Of a stretch of DNA of 18,329 bases, positions 6,246 to 13,247 are shown piece by piece. Positions within the stretch are counted from its first letter, which is position 1. Each line of letters opens with the position of its first letter. The DNA lies in assembly GCA_002345625.1 (NCBI GenBank), contig DDWE01000042.1:326-18654 (forward strand). Reading direction: 5' to 3'. Source of the DNA: Desulfuromonadaceae bacterium UBA2294 (GTDB taxonomy: Bacteria; Desulfobacterota; Desulfuromonadia; Desulfuromonadales; UBA2294). The position numbers and the translations under genes are program-made. Below the pieces are notes generated by a model. That model had not been told where the DNA came from and ran no database searches. It was given only the letters and a program-made list of their open reading frames with translations.

Positions 6246-6809
6246 ATGAGTTCTTCTTCCGCCCCAGATCGCGACGAAAACGTGGCGGATGCCCAGGCAT
6301 CGCTACAGGCTGAAATTCGTCGCTATGAAACGCGCGCCATCGCCGGGCTCTGGCTGTTGGCGCTGTTTCTCGGCCTCAGCCTGGCGGCGTATGGTGGGTT
6401 TCCCCTCTTCCCCTCCCTGCCGGAAAACGTCAGGGCGGCTCTTGGCGCATCCCCCCCCACTGGACTGATCAGTCTGGCTCTGGTTGTCTACAGCTTTTCA
6501 GCGATCATTCTGCTTTTGGCCCGGCAGGGGAGCGAACCGTCCCTGCGCGGCGGTTTTGCCCATTTGGGCTATCTCACCGGTTTTTACCTCTTCTACCAGT
6601 ACGGTGGGCAACTCACCGATAATTTTCTGGCGGTGTTCGCTTCCGGTCTCACTATCCTCGGTTTGTATAGTTACCAAACTTGGAGCTTTTTTAGTGCTCA
6701 AGCCAAGGAGACTTCTGAGCGGCTTGCCTTGGCCCGGCGCCGACAGTCATTTTTTTCCGATGAGGTTGGAACCCGTCATCCGCTTGACACCGACGAGCGG
6801 CTCCCCTAG
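6246..6809 (+). CDS. Four-TM membrane protein of unknown function
   Basis: I do not recognise the family. The 187-residue protein has a polar N-terminal stretch (about 1-33), then four hydrophobic segments (approximately 33-53, 76-95, 103-120 and 126-146) and a charged C-terminal tail with Arg/Glu (SERLALARRRQ). There is no signal peptide, and no haem or FeS motifs. The ribosome binding site is weak (GGTGG about 6 nt upstream), so translation may depend on the preceding gene. It is the last gene of the redox operon and may be an accessory or assembly protein for the complex, or the membrane partner of the haem receptor. The -10 box of the mltG promoter overlaps its stop codon. Confidence 0.75.
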   Translation: MSSSSAPDRDENVADAQASLQAEIRRYETRAIAGLWLLALFLGLSLAAYGGFPLFPSLPENVRAALGASPPTGLISLALVVYSFSAIILLLARQGSEPSLRGGFAHLGYLTGFYLFYQYGGQLTDNFLAVFASGLTILGLYSYQTWSFFSAQAKETSERLALARRRQSFFSDEVGTRHPLDTDERLP

Positions 6810-6812
6810 AAT
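6784..6812 (+). promoter_or_regulatory. Near-consensus sigma-70 promoter for mltG
   Basis: TTGACA (6784-6789, a perfect -35) is followed after 17 bp by TAGAAT (6807-6812, 5 of 6 to the -10 consensus). The TAG of the -10 box is also the stop codon of the upstream membrane protein gene. Transcription should begin about 25 nt before the mltG start, separating mltG from the sigma-54 operon. Confidence 0.75.
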
Positions 6813-6845
6813 CAGCCGTAACTCAACACCTTGAAAAGACACGCT

Positions 6846-7853
6846 ATGTCGAGAAAATGTGGTTTAGGGCGCCGTTGCGTCTGGGTGACACTTCTGGTCC
6901 TTTTGGTCAGCGTCGTCTGTTTCGGTGCTTTTTTCCTGTTGGCTCCTGTCTCCCCCGCTTCATCACAAACCCTTTCCTTCCCGCACGGCTCGTCACTACA
7001 CGTGGTTGCCAGGCAACTCGAACAGGTTGGAGTCATTCGCAATGCCCGCCTGTTTACCTTGCTGGCGCGTTGGCGGGGCGACGCGGCCCGGATCCATGCC
7101 GGCACCTACGATTTCGATCGCGCCGCGACGCCGGGCGATATTCTCGATCGGCTGGTCGCCGGTGATGTCCGACATCTGCAGTTTACGATCCCCGAGGGGT
7201 TCGATCTGCGGCAGATTGCGGCGCGGCTGGAAGCGGCTGGTATTGCGCCCGCCTCGGAGATTCTGCGCCTGGCACATGATCCAGAATTTCTCGCCGCACA
7301 GGGGGTGACAGCTCCGAGTCTGGAAGGTTACCTGTTCCCGGAGACCTATACGATCTCGGCTGGTTTGCCACCGGAGCGGATTCTGGTGGCAATGATCGAT
7401 GAGTTGAAGCGCCACCTGCCTGAGTCTGACAAAGCTGCGGTGGCGGCCCGCGGACTCGATGTCAACGACTGGCTGACTTTGGCCTCCATCATTCAGAAAG
7501 AGGCCGGCAACGAGGCGGAGATGCCGGTGATTGCCGCCGTATTCCTCAACCGATTGCGGGGCAGAATCCCCCTGCAGGCCGACCCAACTGTAATCTACGG
7601 TCTCGGTGACGCCTTTAATGGTAATTTGACCAAAAAACACCTGCGCCAGCCGACTCCTTACAACACCTACACCCAACGCGGCCTCCCCCCCGGTCCAATC
7701 GCCAGCCCGGGTGCCAAAGCACTGCAGGCTGTGGTTGCTCCGGCAGCTGTCAATTATCTTTATTTTGTCGCGCGTGGTGACGGCACCCATGCTTTTTCAC
7801 GAACGCTCAAAGAGCACAACCGCGCTGTTGCAGACTTTCAGTTACATCGCTGA
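6846..7853 (+). CDS. mltG: Endolytic peptidoglycan transglycosylase MltG (YceG-like)
   Basis: The protein has one N-terminal membrane helix (about residues 11-33), a LysM-like N-domain region, and the MltG catalytic domain with LASIIQKEAGN (catalytic Glu219), PLQADPTVIYG and the C-terminal signature PYNTY..GLPPGPI.SPG (about 271-289). MltG cleaves nascent glycan strands inside the chain and sets their length at the inner membrane. The 335 residues are close to the family size. A TTG start at 6831 in the same frame is possible, but the ATG at 6846 is chosen because it has an A/G-rich stretch (GAAAAGA) at the right distance. A near-consensus sigma-70 promoter lies directly upstream, and the response regulator gene follows after 18 bp, so the two are probably cotranscribed. 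Confidence 0.95.
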   Translation: MSRKCGLGRRCVWVTLLVLLVSVVCFGAFFLLAPVSPASSQTLSFPHGSSLHVVARQLEQVGVIRNARLFTLLARWRGDAARIHAGTYDFDRAATPGDILDRLVAGDVRHLQFTIPEGFDLRQIAARLEAAGIAPASEILRLAHDPEFLAAQGVTAPSLEGYLFPETYTISAGLPPERILVAMIDELKRHLPESDKAAVAARGLDVNDWLTLASIIQKEAGNEAEMPVIAAVFLNRLRGRIPLQADPTVIYGLGDAFNGNLTKKHLRQPTPYNTYTQRGLPPGPIASPGAKALQAVVAPAAVNYLYFVARGDGTHAFSRTLKEHNRAVADFQLHR

Positions 7854-7871
7854 TCGGTTAGAATACCGGAC

Positions 7872-9845
7872 ATGGCAAAGACCATCCTCATTGCTGAAGA
7901 TAACGACAGTGTTGCTGCTCCCCTCGAGCAGCTGCTGCAGAAGTCCGGCTACGACACCCGTCGCGCTGTTGATGGTGTCGATGCGCTGCAGAGGATCGTC
8001 GCCCAGCCCCCCGATCTGTTGCTGCTCGATCTGAAGATGCCGCGCCTGCATGGCGTCGAACTGCTGAAAAAATTGCGCCAGAGTGATAAGACCAAAGCCC
8101 TGCCGGTCGTCATCATGACCGGTGTCTACCGTGGCGACAGTAATATCGCCGCCGCCCGGGCTCTGGGGGTCGATACCTACCTGGAGAAACCGTTTCGGGC
8201 CGGCGACCTGCTGGCTGCCATTGCTCGGAATCTTGGGGGCGCCGGCGCCGGAGAGCCCATCGACCGCCACCTGCTGCGCGCGCATTTGAGCCGCTTTTCC
8301 GGTGTGCTGAAGTTTGCTATCGGCGGCCGGCAGCAGCAGCTCGGCTTTATTAACGGCCGGCCGGTTTTCATGCGTGCCGGTGTCCAGTACGAAAACTTTG
8401 GCGATTTCCTGCGCAAGCGCGGTACGATCAGTGTTGAGGAGTATGCTTACTATCTGAACGCCGGCGAGTGCCGTCAGGAGACCCTGGTTCAGATGGGTTG
8501 TCTCGACTGGCCGGAGCTGATGCAGGAGAAACTCTCTTATCTCGGCAGTGAGTTGATAGCCGCTTTTGCCTTTCCCCCTTTTTCCGTCGAATCAACACCC
8601 TTGACTCTGCCGCCGCAGATGCAGGTCATATCGGTCAATCTGCCGCGCATCTTTTATGGCGGCTTCCACATGCACCCGCGCGCCGCGGCCTGGCAACAGC
8701 TGCGTCAGCGGTACGCCGCGCATTATCCGGTCTTTACCGCCAACTTCTACCAGCACGCGAATTTTCTGGTCCTGCATCAGAACGAGCAGGAATTTCTGCA
8801 GTGTCTCGATGGCAAGACGCCGTTGCAGGATTGCCTCGGTGCCGGTGATGCCTTGCTCCCCTTGCTGCAGACCCTGATCAGCCTGGAGATGGTGCAGCTT
8901 GCCGCAGAGCCCGCCGTGCACGCCGATGCCGGTATGCCGATGCGGCGCCTGTTCAATCTGCCGGAGACCGACGATACCTCCGACTTCGCCGCGGTGGAAC
9001 CGCTGGAGAACTTCACCGATCTGGTTGACGAGAGTGAGCGCGATGACGCCGCGATGCCGGCCGCCACTCCGAGTTCGGCACAAAGTGCGGCGCAAGTCCC
9101 GTCATCGGCGGACGGTTACGATCTGGCCATCGGCAAAAAAGTGAGACAGACCCTGGCCAAGATCAAAGACAAGAACTACTACGAGATGTTTGATCTGCGG
9201 CAGGGGGAGTTCTCCTTCGACAAGCTCAAAAGCAAATACTTCTCCTACACCCACGAGTTCGGCCCTGAGTTGCTCATGCAGCTCTCCGGTGAAGAGGCGA
9301 GCCTGGTCGAGGAGATCCTCTCTTTGGTCTCCACCGCCTACAATACCCTGTCCGATGTGGTCAAAAAAGAGCGCTATGACGAGCTCCTCGGCGCTGACCG
9401 GGTCGGCCTTGGCCACAAGGGGGACGACACCTTCCAGGCCCAGGTGCAATCGCAGTCGGGCAAGGTGTTTATCGAAATGGAAGAGTGGGACAACGCCATC
9501 AAGGCGTTGCAGGATGCGGTCAACTTCGATCCGGAAAACGGCGACTATCTCGCCCATTTGGGCTGGGCGATTTACAAGAACCCGGCCAATGATCGCAGCT
9601 CCGCCATGCGCGAACGGGCCCGGCAGATGATCAACCGGGCGCTGACTCTGGAGCGCACCGCCTCCGGGCATGCCTTTAAAGGCTGGTTATTGTTCGATGC
9701 CGGACAGGAGAATCTGGCGGAAGCCGAGTTTAATAAAGCTCTGAAAGTCGATGCCCGCAACGGGCTGGCCCGCAAGGGGCTGCGTAGCATGCTGGAGAAG
9801 CGCGAGCAGGAGAAGAAGGGACTGTTCCGCAAGATGTTCCGCTAA
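7872..9845 (+). CDS. Response regulator with DUF4388 (PATAN), J-like and TPR domains
   Basis: The 657-residue protein starts with a receiver domain (1-120: AEDND at 8-12, phosphoacceptor Asp53 in LLDLKMP, Lys106 in EKPF). A DUF4388/PATAN-like region follows (about 130-245, with SGVLKFAIGGRQQQLGFING). After a linker rich in Ala, Ser and Asp (about 365-415) comes a J-domain-like segment (about 425-505: YYEMFDLRQ, then STAYNTLSD and KERYDELL). The J-like part has HEFGPE where the HPD tripeptide that stimulates Hsp70 ATPase would be, so it probably does not activate DnaK. The C-terminus is TPR-type helices (about 520-640) ending in a basic tail. It lacks a DNA-binding domain and probably signals by protein-protein contact in the cytoplasm. 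Such combinations occur in delta-proteobacteria. The ribosome binding site is weak; the gene follows mltG by 18 bp. Confidence 0.88.
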   Translation: MAKTILIAEDNDSVAAPLEQLLQKSGYDTRRAVDGVDALQRIVAQPPDLLLLDLKMPRLHGVELLKKLRQSDKTKALPVVIMTGVYRGDSNIAAARALGVDTYLEKPFRAGDLLAAIARNLGGAGAGEPIDRHLLRAHLSRFSGVLKFAIGGRQQQLGFINGRPVFMRAGVQYENFGDFLRKRGTISVEEYAYYLNAGECRQETLVQMGCLDWPELMQEKLSYLGSELIAAFAFPPFSVESTPLTLPPQMQVISVNLPRIFYGGFHMHPRAAAWQQLRQRYAAHYPVFTANFYQHANFLVLHQNEQEFLQCLDGKTPLQDCLGAGDALLPLLQTLISLEMVQLAAEPAVHADAGMPMRRLFNLPETDDTSDFAAVEPLENFTDLVDESERDDAAMPAATPSSAQSAAQVPSSADGYDLAIGKKVRQTLAKIKDKNYYEMFDLRQGEFSFDKLKSKYFSYTHEFGPELLMQLSGEEASLVEEILSLVSTAYNTLSDVVKKERYDELLGADRVGLGHKGDDTFQAQVQSQSGKVFIEMEEWDNAIKALQDAVNFDPENGDYLAHLGWAIYKNPANDRSSAMRERARQMINRALTLERTASGHAFKGWLLFDAGQENLAEAEFNKALKVDARNGLARKGLRSMLEKREQEKKGLFRKMFR

Positions 9846-9910
9846 AAAGGGGTTCGGTTTACGGTTGTTCAGGTGAGGGGACATGGCACACGAAGTGACA
9901 AAACACCGCG

Positions 9911-9950
9911 ACCCGCACCGGCTAACAATGCCGGGCGGGTTGTTTTTTTT
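9911..9950 (+). terminator. Rho-independent terminator after the mltG operon
   Basis: ACCCGC (9911-9916) and CCGGC (9918-9922) pair with GCCGG (9930-9934) and GCGGGT (9935-9940) around a 7-nt loop, with a single bulged A at 9917. The stem is followed at once by TGTTTTTTTT. The rest of 9846-9997 holds nothing I recognise. Confidence 0.9.
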
Positions 9951-9997
9951 GAGGGCCGGAAATCGAGTTGATTAACAAGTTATGTGTAAGAAGTTAA

Positions 9998-10288
9998 ATG
10001 ACAATCACGGGCAATAATTCAACAAAGCTTATCTTCCTGACAGTGGGTTTCGTGACTGCCATCTCAGCCACGTACGTGTGGGTGTTGCCCAGATTTTTTG
10101 ACGGGTGCAGAACCCATTCAATATTGATTTGTGGTGTAGTAATGGCTGGTGCGTGGGGTGGATATCTCAGCCTGCAATCGTGTTCTGCCGATCGAAAAAT
10201 CATTCAAGGACTTCTCTGCGGACTTACTATCTCAGTTTTAGTCACAGTGCTTTCTCTTCTGATTATCGTCAATGTGAGAGGCACATAA
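9998..10288 (+). CDS. Small hydrophobic membrane protein, hypothetical (96 aa)
   Basis: The protein has three hydrophobic segments: about 10-31 (LIFLTVGFVTAISATYVWVL), 41-58 (ILICGVVMAGAWGGYLSL) and 71-91 (GLLCGLTISVLVTVLSLLII). I recognise no family, domain or catalytic motif. The start is the first ATG in the frame; the ribosome binding site (TAAGAAG) is weak. Base composition is clearly AT-richer than in the mltG operon before it. The motif GTTATGTG stands 19 nt before the start, and the same motif lies 18 nt before the deaminase gene. It could be a cassette-borne or otherwise transferred gene. Coding status is moderately supported. Confidence 0.5.
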   Translation: MTITGNNSTKLIFLTVGFVTAISATYVWVLPRFFDGCRTHSILICGVVMAGAWGGYLSLQSCSADRKIIQGLLCGLTISVLVTVLSLLIIVNVRGT

Positions 10289-10554
10289 GAACACAAAATG
10301 TGTTGAAGCGGACTGGGTGATTCATAGGTTGTTCACGTAAAAGTTTATACACAATTGGAAGTGCCCGAGTCCAGTCCGCTTTGCTCGGGCCGTTGAGGTT
10401 GTAGAAAAACCAACGCAACATTTGAGTCGGTAAAAAACAGGCCTCAAAGTTGCGCTACTATTGATTGTTTTTTTGGAATATTTAATACCCTCAGATTCGA
10501 GTGTTTTTGTTCGCTCTGAGGATTCCTTTCAGTCGCGTTATGTGAGAGTGAAAT
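10289..10554. repeat. AT-rich noncoding stretch with three inverted repeats
   Basis: No convincing gene is present. Three successive imperfect palindromes occur. AAGCGGACTGG (10306-10316) pairs perfectly with CCAGTCCGCTT (10371-10381). CGCAACATTTGAG (10414-10426) pairs with CTCAAAGTTGCG (10443-10454) with one bulged base, followed by a T-rich run (TTGATTGTTTTTTT, 10461-10474). CCTCAGA (10489-10495) pairs with TCTGAGG (10515-10521). The motif GTTATGTG (10537-10544) comes just before the deaminase gene. The second palindrome could act as a terminator for the upstream gene. The first has the look of a recombination-site or repeat-element palindrome. No transposase remnant is recognised. Confidence 0.55.
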
Positions 10555-11004
10555 ATGGATACTTTTTTAGAGGCTGCAATTCATGAAGCAAAAATAGGGA
10601 TGGCCGAGGGTGGTATCCCTATCGGGTCTGTACTCGTTATTGATGGCCAAATAGTTGGGAGAGGTCACAACAAGCGTGTCCAAAAAGGGAGTACGACCTT
10701 GCATGCAGAAATGGATTGTCTGGAAAACGCGGGACGTATTAAAGCTGCAGATTATCGCCGAGCAACTTTGTACTCGACATTGTCCCCTTGCGATATGTGC
10801 AGTGGGGCAGTGCTTCTCTACGGGATTCCCAAGGTCGTTATTGGCGAGCATCATACATTTTGTGGACCAGAGAATTATGTTAGGTCGCGCGGTGTCGAAG
10901 TCGTGGTTGTTGATAACCAGGAATGTCGCCAGCTTATGGAGACTTTTATCGAAGATAATCCAGAATTGTGGAATGAAGATATTGGAGAATTGAATCCCAC
11001 ATGA
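10555..11004 (+). CDS. Cytosine deaminase, yeast FCY1-type zinc deaminase
   Basis: The 149-residue protein has the zinc deaminase motifs HAE (His50, catalytic Glu52) and PCDMC (Cys79, Cys82). The detailed pattern follows yeast cytosine deaminase Fcy1 closely, as I remember that sequence: GRGHNKR, QKGSTTLHAEM, LENAGR, TLYSTLSPCDMCSGA, YGIP, and the C-terminal MxxFIEDNPELWNEDIGE, which carries the substrate-site Asp142. It should convert cytosine to uracil in the cytoplasm (pyrimidine salvage). Most bacteria use the unrelated amidohydrolase CodA for this, so the eukaryotic-type enzyme is less usual here. A guanine deaminase or other nucleoside-deaminase role is possible but less likely, given the match along the whole length. 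The gene is AT-richer than its neighbours and stands without pathway partners, which suggests acquisition by transfer. Confidence 0.88.
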   Translation: MDTFLEAAIHEAKIGMAEGGIPIGSVLVIDGQIVGRGHNKRVQKGSTTLHAEMDCLENAGRIKAADYRRATLYSTLSPCDMCSGAVLLYGIPKVVIGEHHTFCGPENYVRSRGVEVVVVDNQECRQLMETFIEDNPELWNEDIGELNPT

Positions 11005-11045
11005 CAAATCGCCTGAAAGCACCGGTATAGCGCGCGTCTTGGCCC

Positions 11046-11092
11046 AGACCTTAGGCTCCCGTGCTGACCACGAAAATTGGTCACCTCGGTCT
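11046..11092 (+). repeat. Imperfect palindrome after the deaminase gene
   Basis: TGACCA (11065-11070) pairs with TGGTCA (11078-11083) around a 7-nt loop. The outer blocks AGACC (11046-11050) and AGG (11053-11055) can pair with GGTCT (11088-11092) and CCT (11084-11086). It lies between convergent genes and may end transcription of the deaminase, although no T-run follows. The remainder of 11005-11144 shows nothing recognisable. Confidence 0.4.
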
Positions 11093-11144
11093 AGGGGTCA
11101 ATTGAGTCTGTCTTGCTAGAGTCGGTCGTGAATCGGCGAGATTA

Positions 11145-12683
11145 TCACCCCGCCGGCAGGTCGATGCAGAAGGTGGCGCCACCACCGGGAGTCTCCTCCA
11201 CCCAGGCATTGCCGCCATAGAGCGAGGCGATGCGCCGTACCGTTGCTAGACCAATGCCGGTCCCCTCGCGCTCTTTTCCCGCTGCGCCGCGATAAAAGAC
11301 GTCGAAGATCCTATCCCGTTCGTGTTCGACAACTCCCGCGCCATGATCACGCACGTACAGCACCACCCGGCCATCCTTGAGTCGGCTGTCGATCTCAATC
11401 GGCCCGCCTTCTGCAGCATAGCGCACGGCGTTGCCGATGTAGTTGAGTAGCAGCTGGTAGAGCAGAGCCGGGTGGGCGGTGACCTTCGGCATGGTGTCGA
11501 TCTGCACCGTGCTGCCACTGGCAATCAGTTCAAAAGCGAGATCGTCGATCACTCGCCGCGCGACCGGCTCGACCGCCAGCGATTGCGGTGGTTCGCTGAT
11601 TTCGCCGAGCCTGGCCAGAGAGAGCAGATCACTGAGCAGATCACCCATGCGCAGCCCCTGGTGTGAGATCTCCTTGAGTATGTCGCGCAGATCGTTCGGG
11701 ATATCGACGAGATTTTGGCGCAGCAGGTCTGCCCCCGAGGTGATGATGGTCAGCGGTGTGCGCAAATCGTGTGAAGCGCTGCGGACGAAGGCGTCGAGAT
11801 CGCGGTTGGCTCTGCGCAGTTCCTGCTCAATTTTACGGCGTTGCTGCAGTTCGATATCAAGCTCGGCATGGGAGACGGCAAGTTCGCGAAACAGACCTTG
11901 GTAAGGGGTGCGCAGGGCGCCAAGAATGATGGCGCGGTAGACCAGTACGATCGATGCGAGCTTCAGCAGGTGACCGGTCAGATTCATCACGCCGTAGACG
12001 TCACTGTACAGGGTGAACGCGAGCTCGGAGAGGATGGTCAGGCCGATGGCGGCCAGAAGCAGGTTCAGCAAGCGCCGGTCGAACAGCGCGCGGGCGCGCC
12101 AGTCGAGATACGCCGCCAGCGCCAGCAGGGCGCAGATCGTGTACTCGGCACCGATTTTGAAGCGAGTCAGCCCTTGCCCCTCGATCAGACAGTCGGGGAA
12201 GATCTCCAGGGGCCAGATCGCCACAGTCAGCGCGGCGCCGGCGGCAATGAAAGCGGTCAACACCCAACCGCTGCGCAGGTGCGACACAGCAACGACACCG
12301 GCGGCGGCCAAATAGGCGATGGCTTCTATCCCTCTTGCGGCGATCCAGAACTGGGTGCCCGGGTTGGCGCTGATTCCGGGGAAGATGCCCATCCCCTTGT
12401 AGCAGAGGATGTGCAGCAGATCGAGGGTGGCCATGACCAGAAACCCGACCGCCAGCACCACCAGGGCCGGGTTATGGGAGATACGCCGGGTGTGCCAGCC
12501 GATGCTGAAGAGAGTGATGGCGGTGGCGACGCTGGCCAGTTCGACCAGGACGTGGAAGAACAGATAATTGATGCGGCTCATCCAGGTCAGGCCGGCGACC
12601 GTCAGCACGGTGCAGGTTACGAATATTGCCGTACGGGCCGTTGTGTCAGGAGGGACAACGGTCTGCTCGGACGGACTGTCCAT
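11145..12683 (-). CDS. MASE3-type membrane sensor histidine kinase
   Basis: The N-terminal half has about seven or eight membrane helices of the MASE3 type (about residues 18-255, with NLTGHLLK near 234-241). A coiled linker (about 268-298) is followed by a HisKA domain with SASHDLRTPL (phosphorylated His305) and a HATPase domain with N-box (Asn418 in LLLNYIGNAVRY), G1 box DHGAG (446-450) and G2 box GTGIGL (474-479). All catalytic boxes are intact, so it should autophosphorylate. There is no receiver domain and no response regulator beside it, so it is an orphan kinase. The ligand sensed by MASE3 is not known. AAGGAAAG precedes the ATG at 12683, and a good sigma-70 promoter lies upstream. Partners could include the activator at 1-727 or the response regulator at 7872-9845; this is speculation. 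Confidence 0.93.
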   Translation of the reverse strand: MDSPSEQTVVPPDTTARTAIFVTCTVLTVAGLTWMSRINYLFFHVLVELASVATAITLFSIGWHTRRISHNPALVVLAVGFLVMATLDLLHILCYKGMGIFPGISANPGTQFWIAARGIEAIAYLAAAGVVAVSHLRSGWVLTAFIAAGAALTVAIWPLEIFPDCLIEGQGLTRFKIGAEYTICALLALAAYLDWRARALFDRRLLNLLLAAIGLTILSELAFTLYSDVYGVMNLTGHLLKLASIVLVYRAIILGALRTPYQGLFRELAVSHAELDIELQQRRKIEQELRRANRDLDAFVRSASHDLRTPLTIITSGADLLRQNLVDIPNDLRDILKEISHQGLRMGDLLSDLLSLARLGEISEPPQSLAVEPVARRVIDDLAFELIASGSTVQIDTMPKVTAHPALLYQLLLNYIGNAVRYAAEGGPIEIDSRLKDGRVVLYVRDHGAGVVEHERDRIFDVFYRGAAGKEREGTGIGLATVRRIASLYGGNAWVEETPGGGATFCIDLPAG

Positions 12684-12747
12684 GGCCGGGTCTTTCCTTG
12701 TGATGCGGGATCAGGTAAAGTGATTGCAGCCATCTTGATGAGGTTTT

Positions 12748-12776
12748 GTTATAAATAATCTCACCGGTATTGTAAA
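12748..12776 (-). promoter_or_regulatory. Sigma-70 promoter for the MASE3 histidine kinase
   Basis: On the minus strand TTTACA (12771-12776) and TATAAC (12748-12753) each match 5 of 6 consensus bases and are 17 bp apart, about 65 bp upstream of the kinase start. A weaker plus-strand pair, TTGTTA (12746-12751) and TATTGT (12768-12773) with a 16-bp spacer, overlaps it and could serve the divergent yciH-like gene. Confidence 0.55.
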
Positions 12777-12814
12777 GAATATCCATTATTTCCTATGTTT
12801 AGTCAGGAGGAGTG

Positions 12815-13165
12815 ATGAGCGGAAATCGACTGGTCTACAGCAGCGAGCAGGGGCGGGTCTGCCCCGAATGTCGTGAAGCGGTGGCCCGCTGCCGTTGTCG
12901 CCAGCCGACGGTCAAGGTTCCAACCGACGGTATCGTGCGGGTCGGCCGTGAGACCAAGGGGCGCAAGGGGGCCGGGGTGACAATTATCACCGGTCTGCCT
13001 CTGGATGCCGATGGCGTCAAGGCTCTGGCCAAAGAGTTGAAGCAGCGCTGTGGCTCCGGTGGCACCGTGCGACCCGACGGGCTCGAACTGCAGGGTGATC
13101 ACCGCGATCTGGTGGTGGGGTTTTTGGAGAAGAAGGGCTGGAAGGTTAAGCGGGCGGGCGGCTGA
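12815..13165 (+). CDS. yciH: YciH / SUI1 (eIF1-like) translation factor family protein
   Basis: The 116-residue protein has the SUI1 fold signature GRKGAGVTIITGLPLD, then LAKELKQRCGSGGTV and the C-terminal LELQGDHRDLVVGFLEKKG, closely following E. coli YciH as I recall it. The N-terminus reads NRLVYSSEQGRVCPEC and adds a small Cys cluster (Cys16, 19, 26, 28) that E. coli YciH lacks and that might bind zinc. The bacterial family binds the small ribosomal subunit and influences start-site fidelity. A GTG at 12812 is only 1 nt from AGGAGG (12805-12810); the ATG at 12815, 4 nt away, is the more likely start. It is monocistronic, followed by a strong terminator. Confidence 0.93.
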   Translation: MSGNRLVYSSEQGRVCPECREAVARCRCRQPTVKVPTDGIVRVGRETKGRKGAGVTIITGLPLDADGVKALAKELKQRCGSGGTVRPDGLELQGDHRDLVVGFLEKKGWKVKRAGG

Positions 13166-13208
13166 TGAAAAGTGAATGATCTGACGGATCCGTCGGATCA
13201 ATAACCTG

Positions 13209-13243
13209 AAGGGGGCGACACCGCGGTGTCGCCCCCTTTTTAT
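13209..13243. terminator. Perfect-palindrome terminator between convergent genes
   Basis: A 30-bp perfect palindrome (13209-13238, centred on ACCGCGGT) has arms of GGGGGCGACACC type and is followed on the plus strand by TTTTTAT. It ends the yciH-like gene. On the minus strand it lies about 5 bp beyond the hydrolase stop (13248), with only a short T-run (CTT), so use in that direction is possible but weaker. Confidence 0.9.
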
Positions 13244-13247
13244 CGAC

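Noticed and set aside
10306..10381. Ends of an insertion sequence
   Set aside because: The inverted repeat encloses only about 54 bp with no transposase fragment, and no target-site duplication was noticed.
11841..12758. 305-codon plus-strand open frame opposite the MASE3 kinase
   Set aside because: Low-complexity Gln/Gly-rich translation antisense to an intact histidine kinase; a shadow frame.
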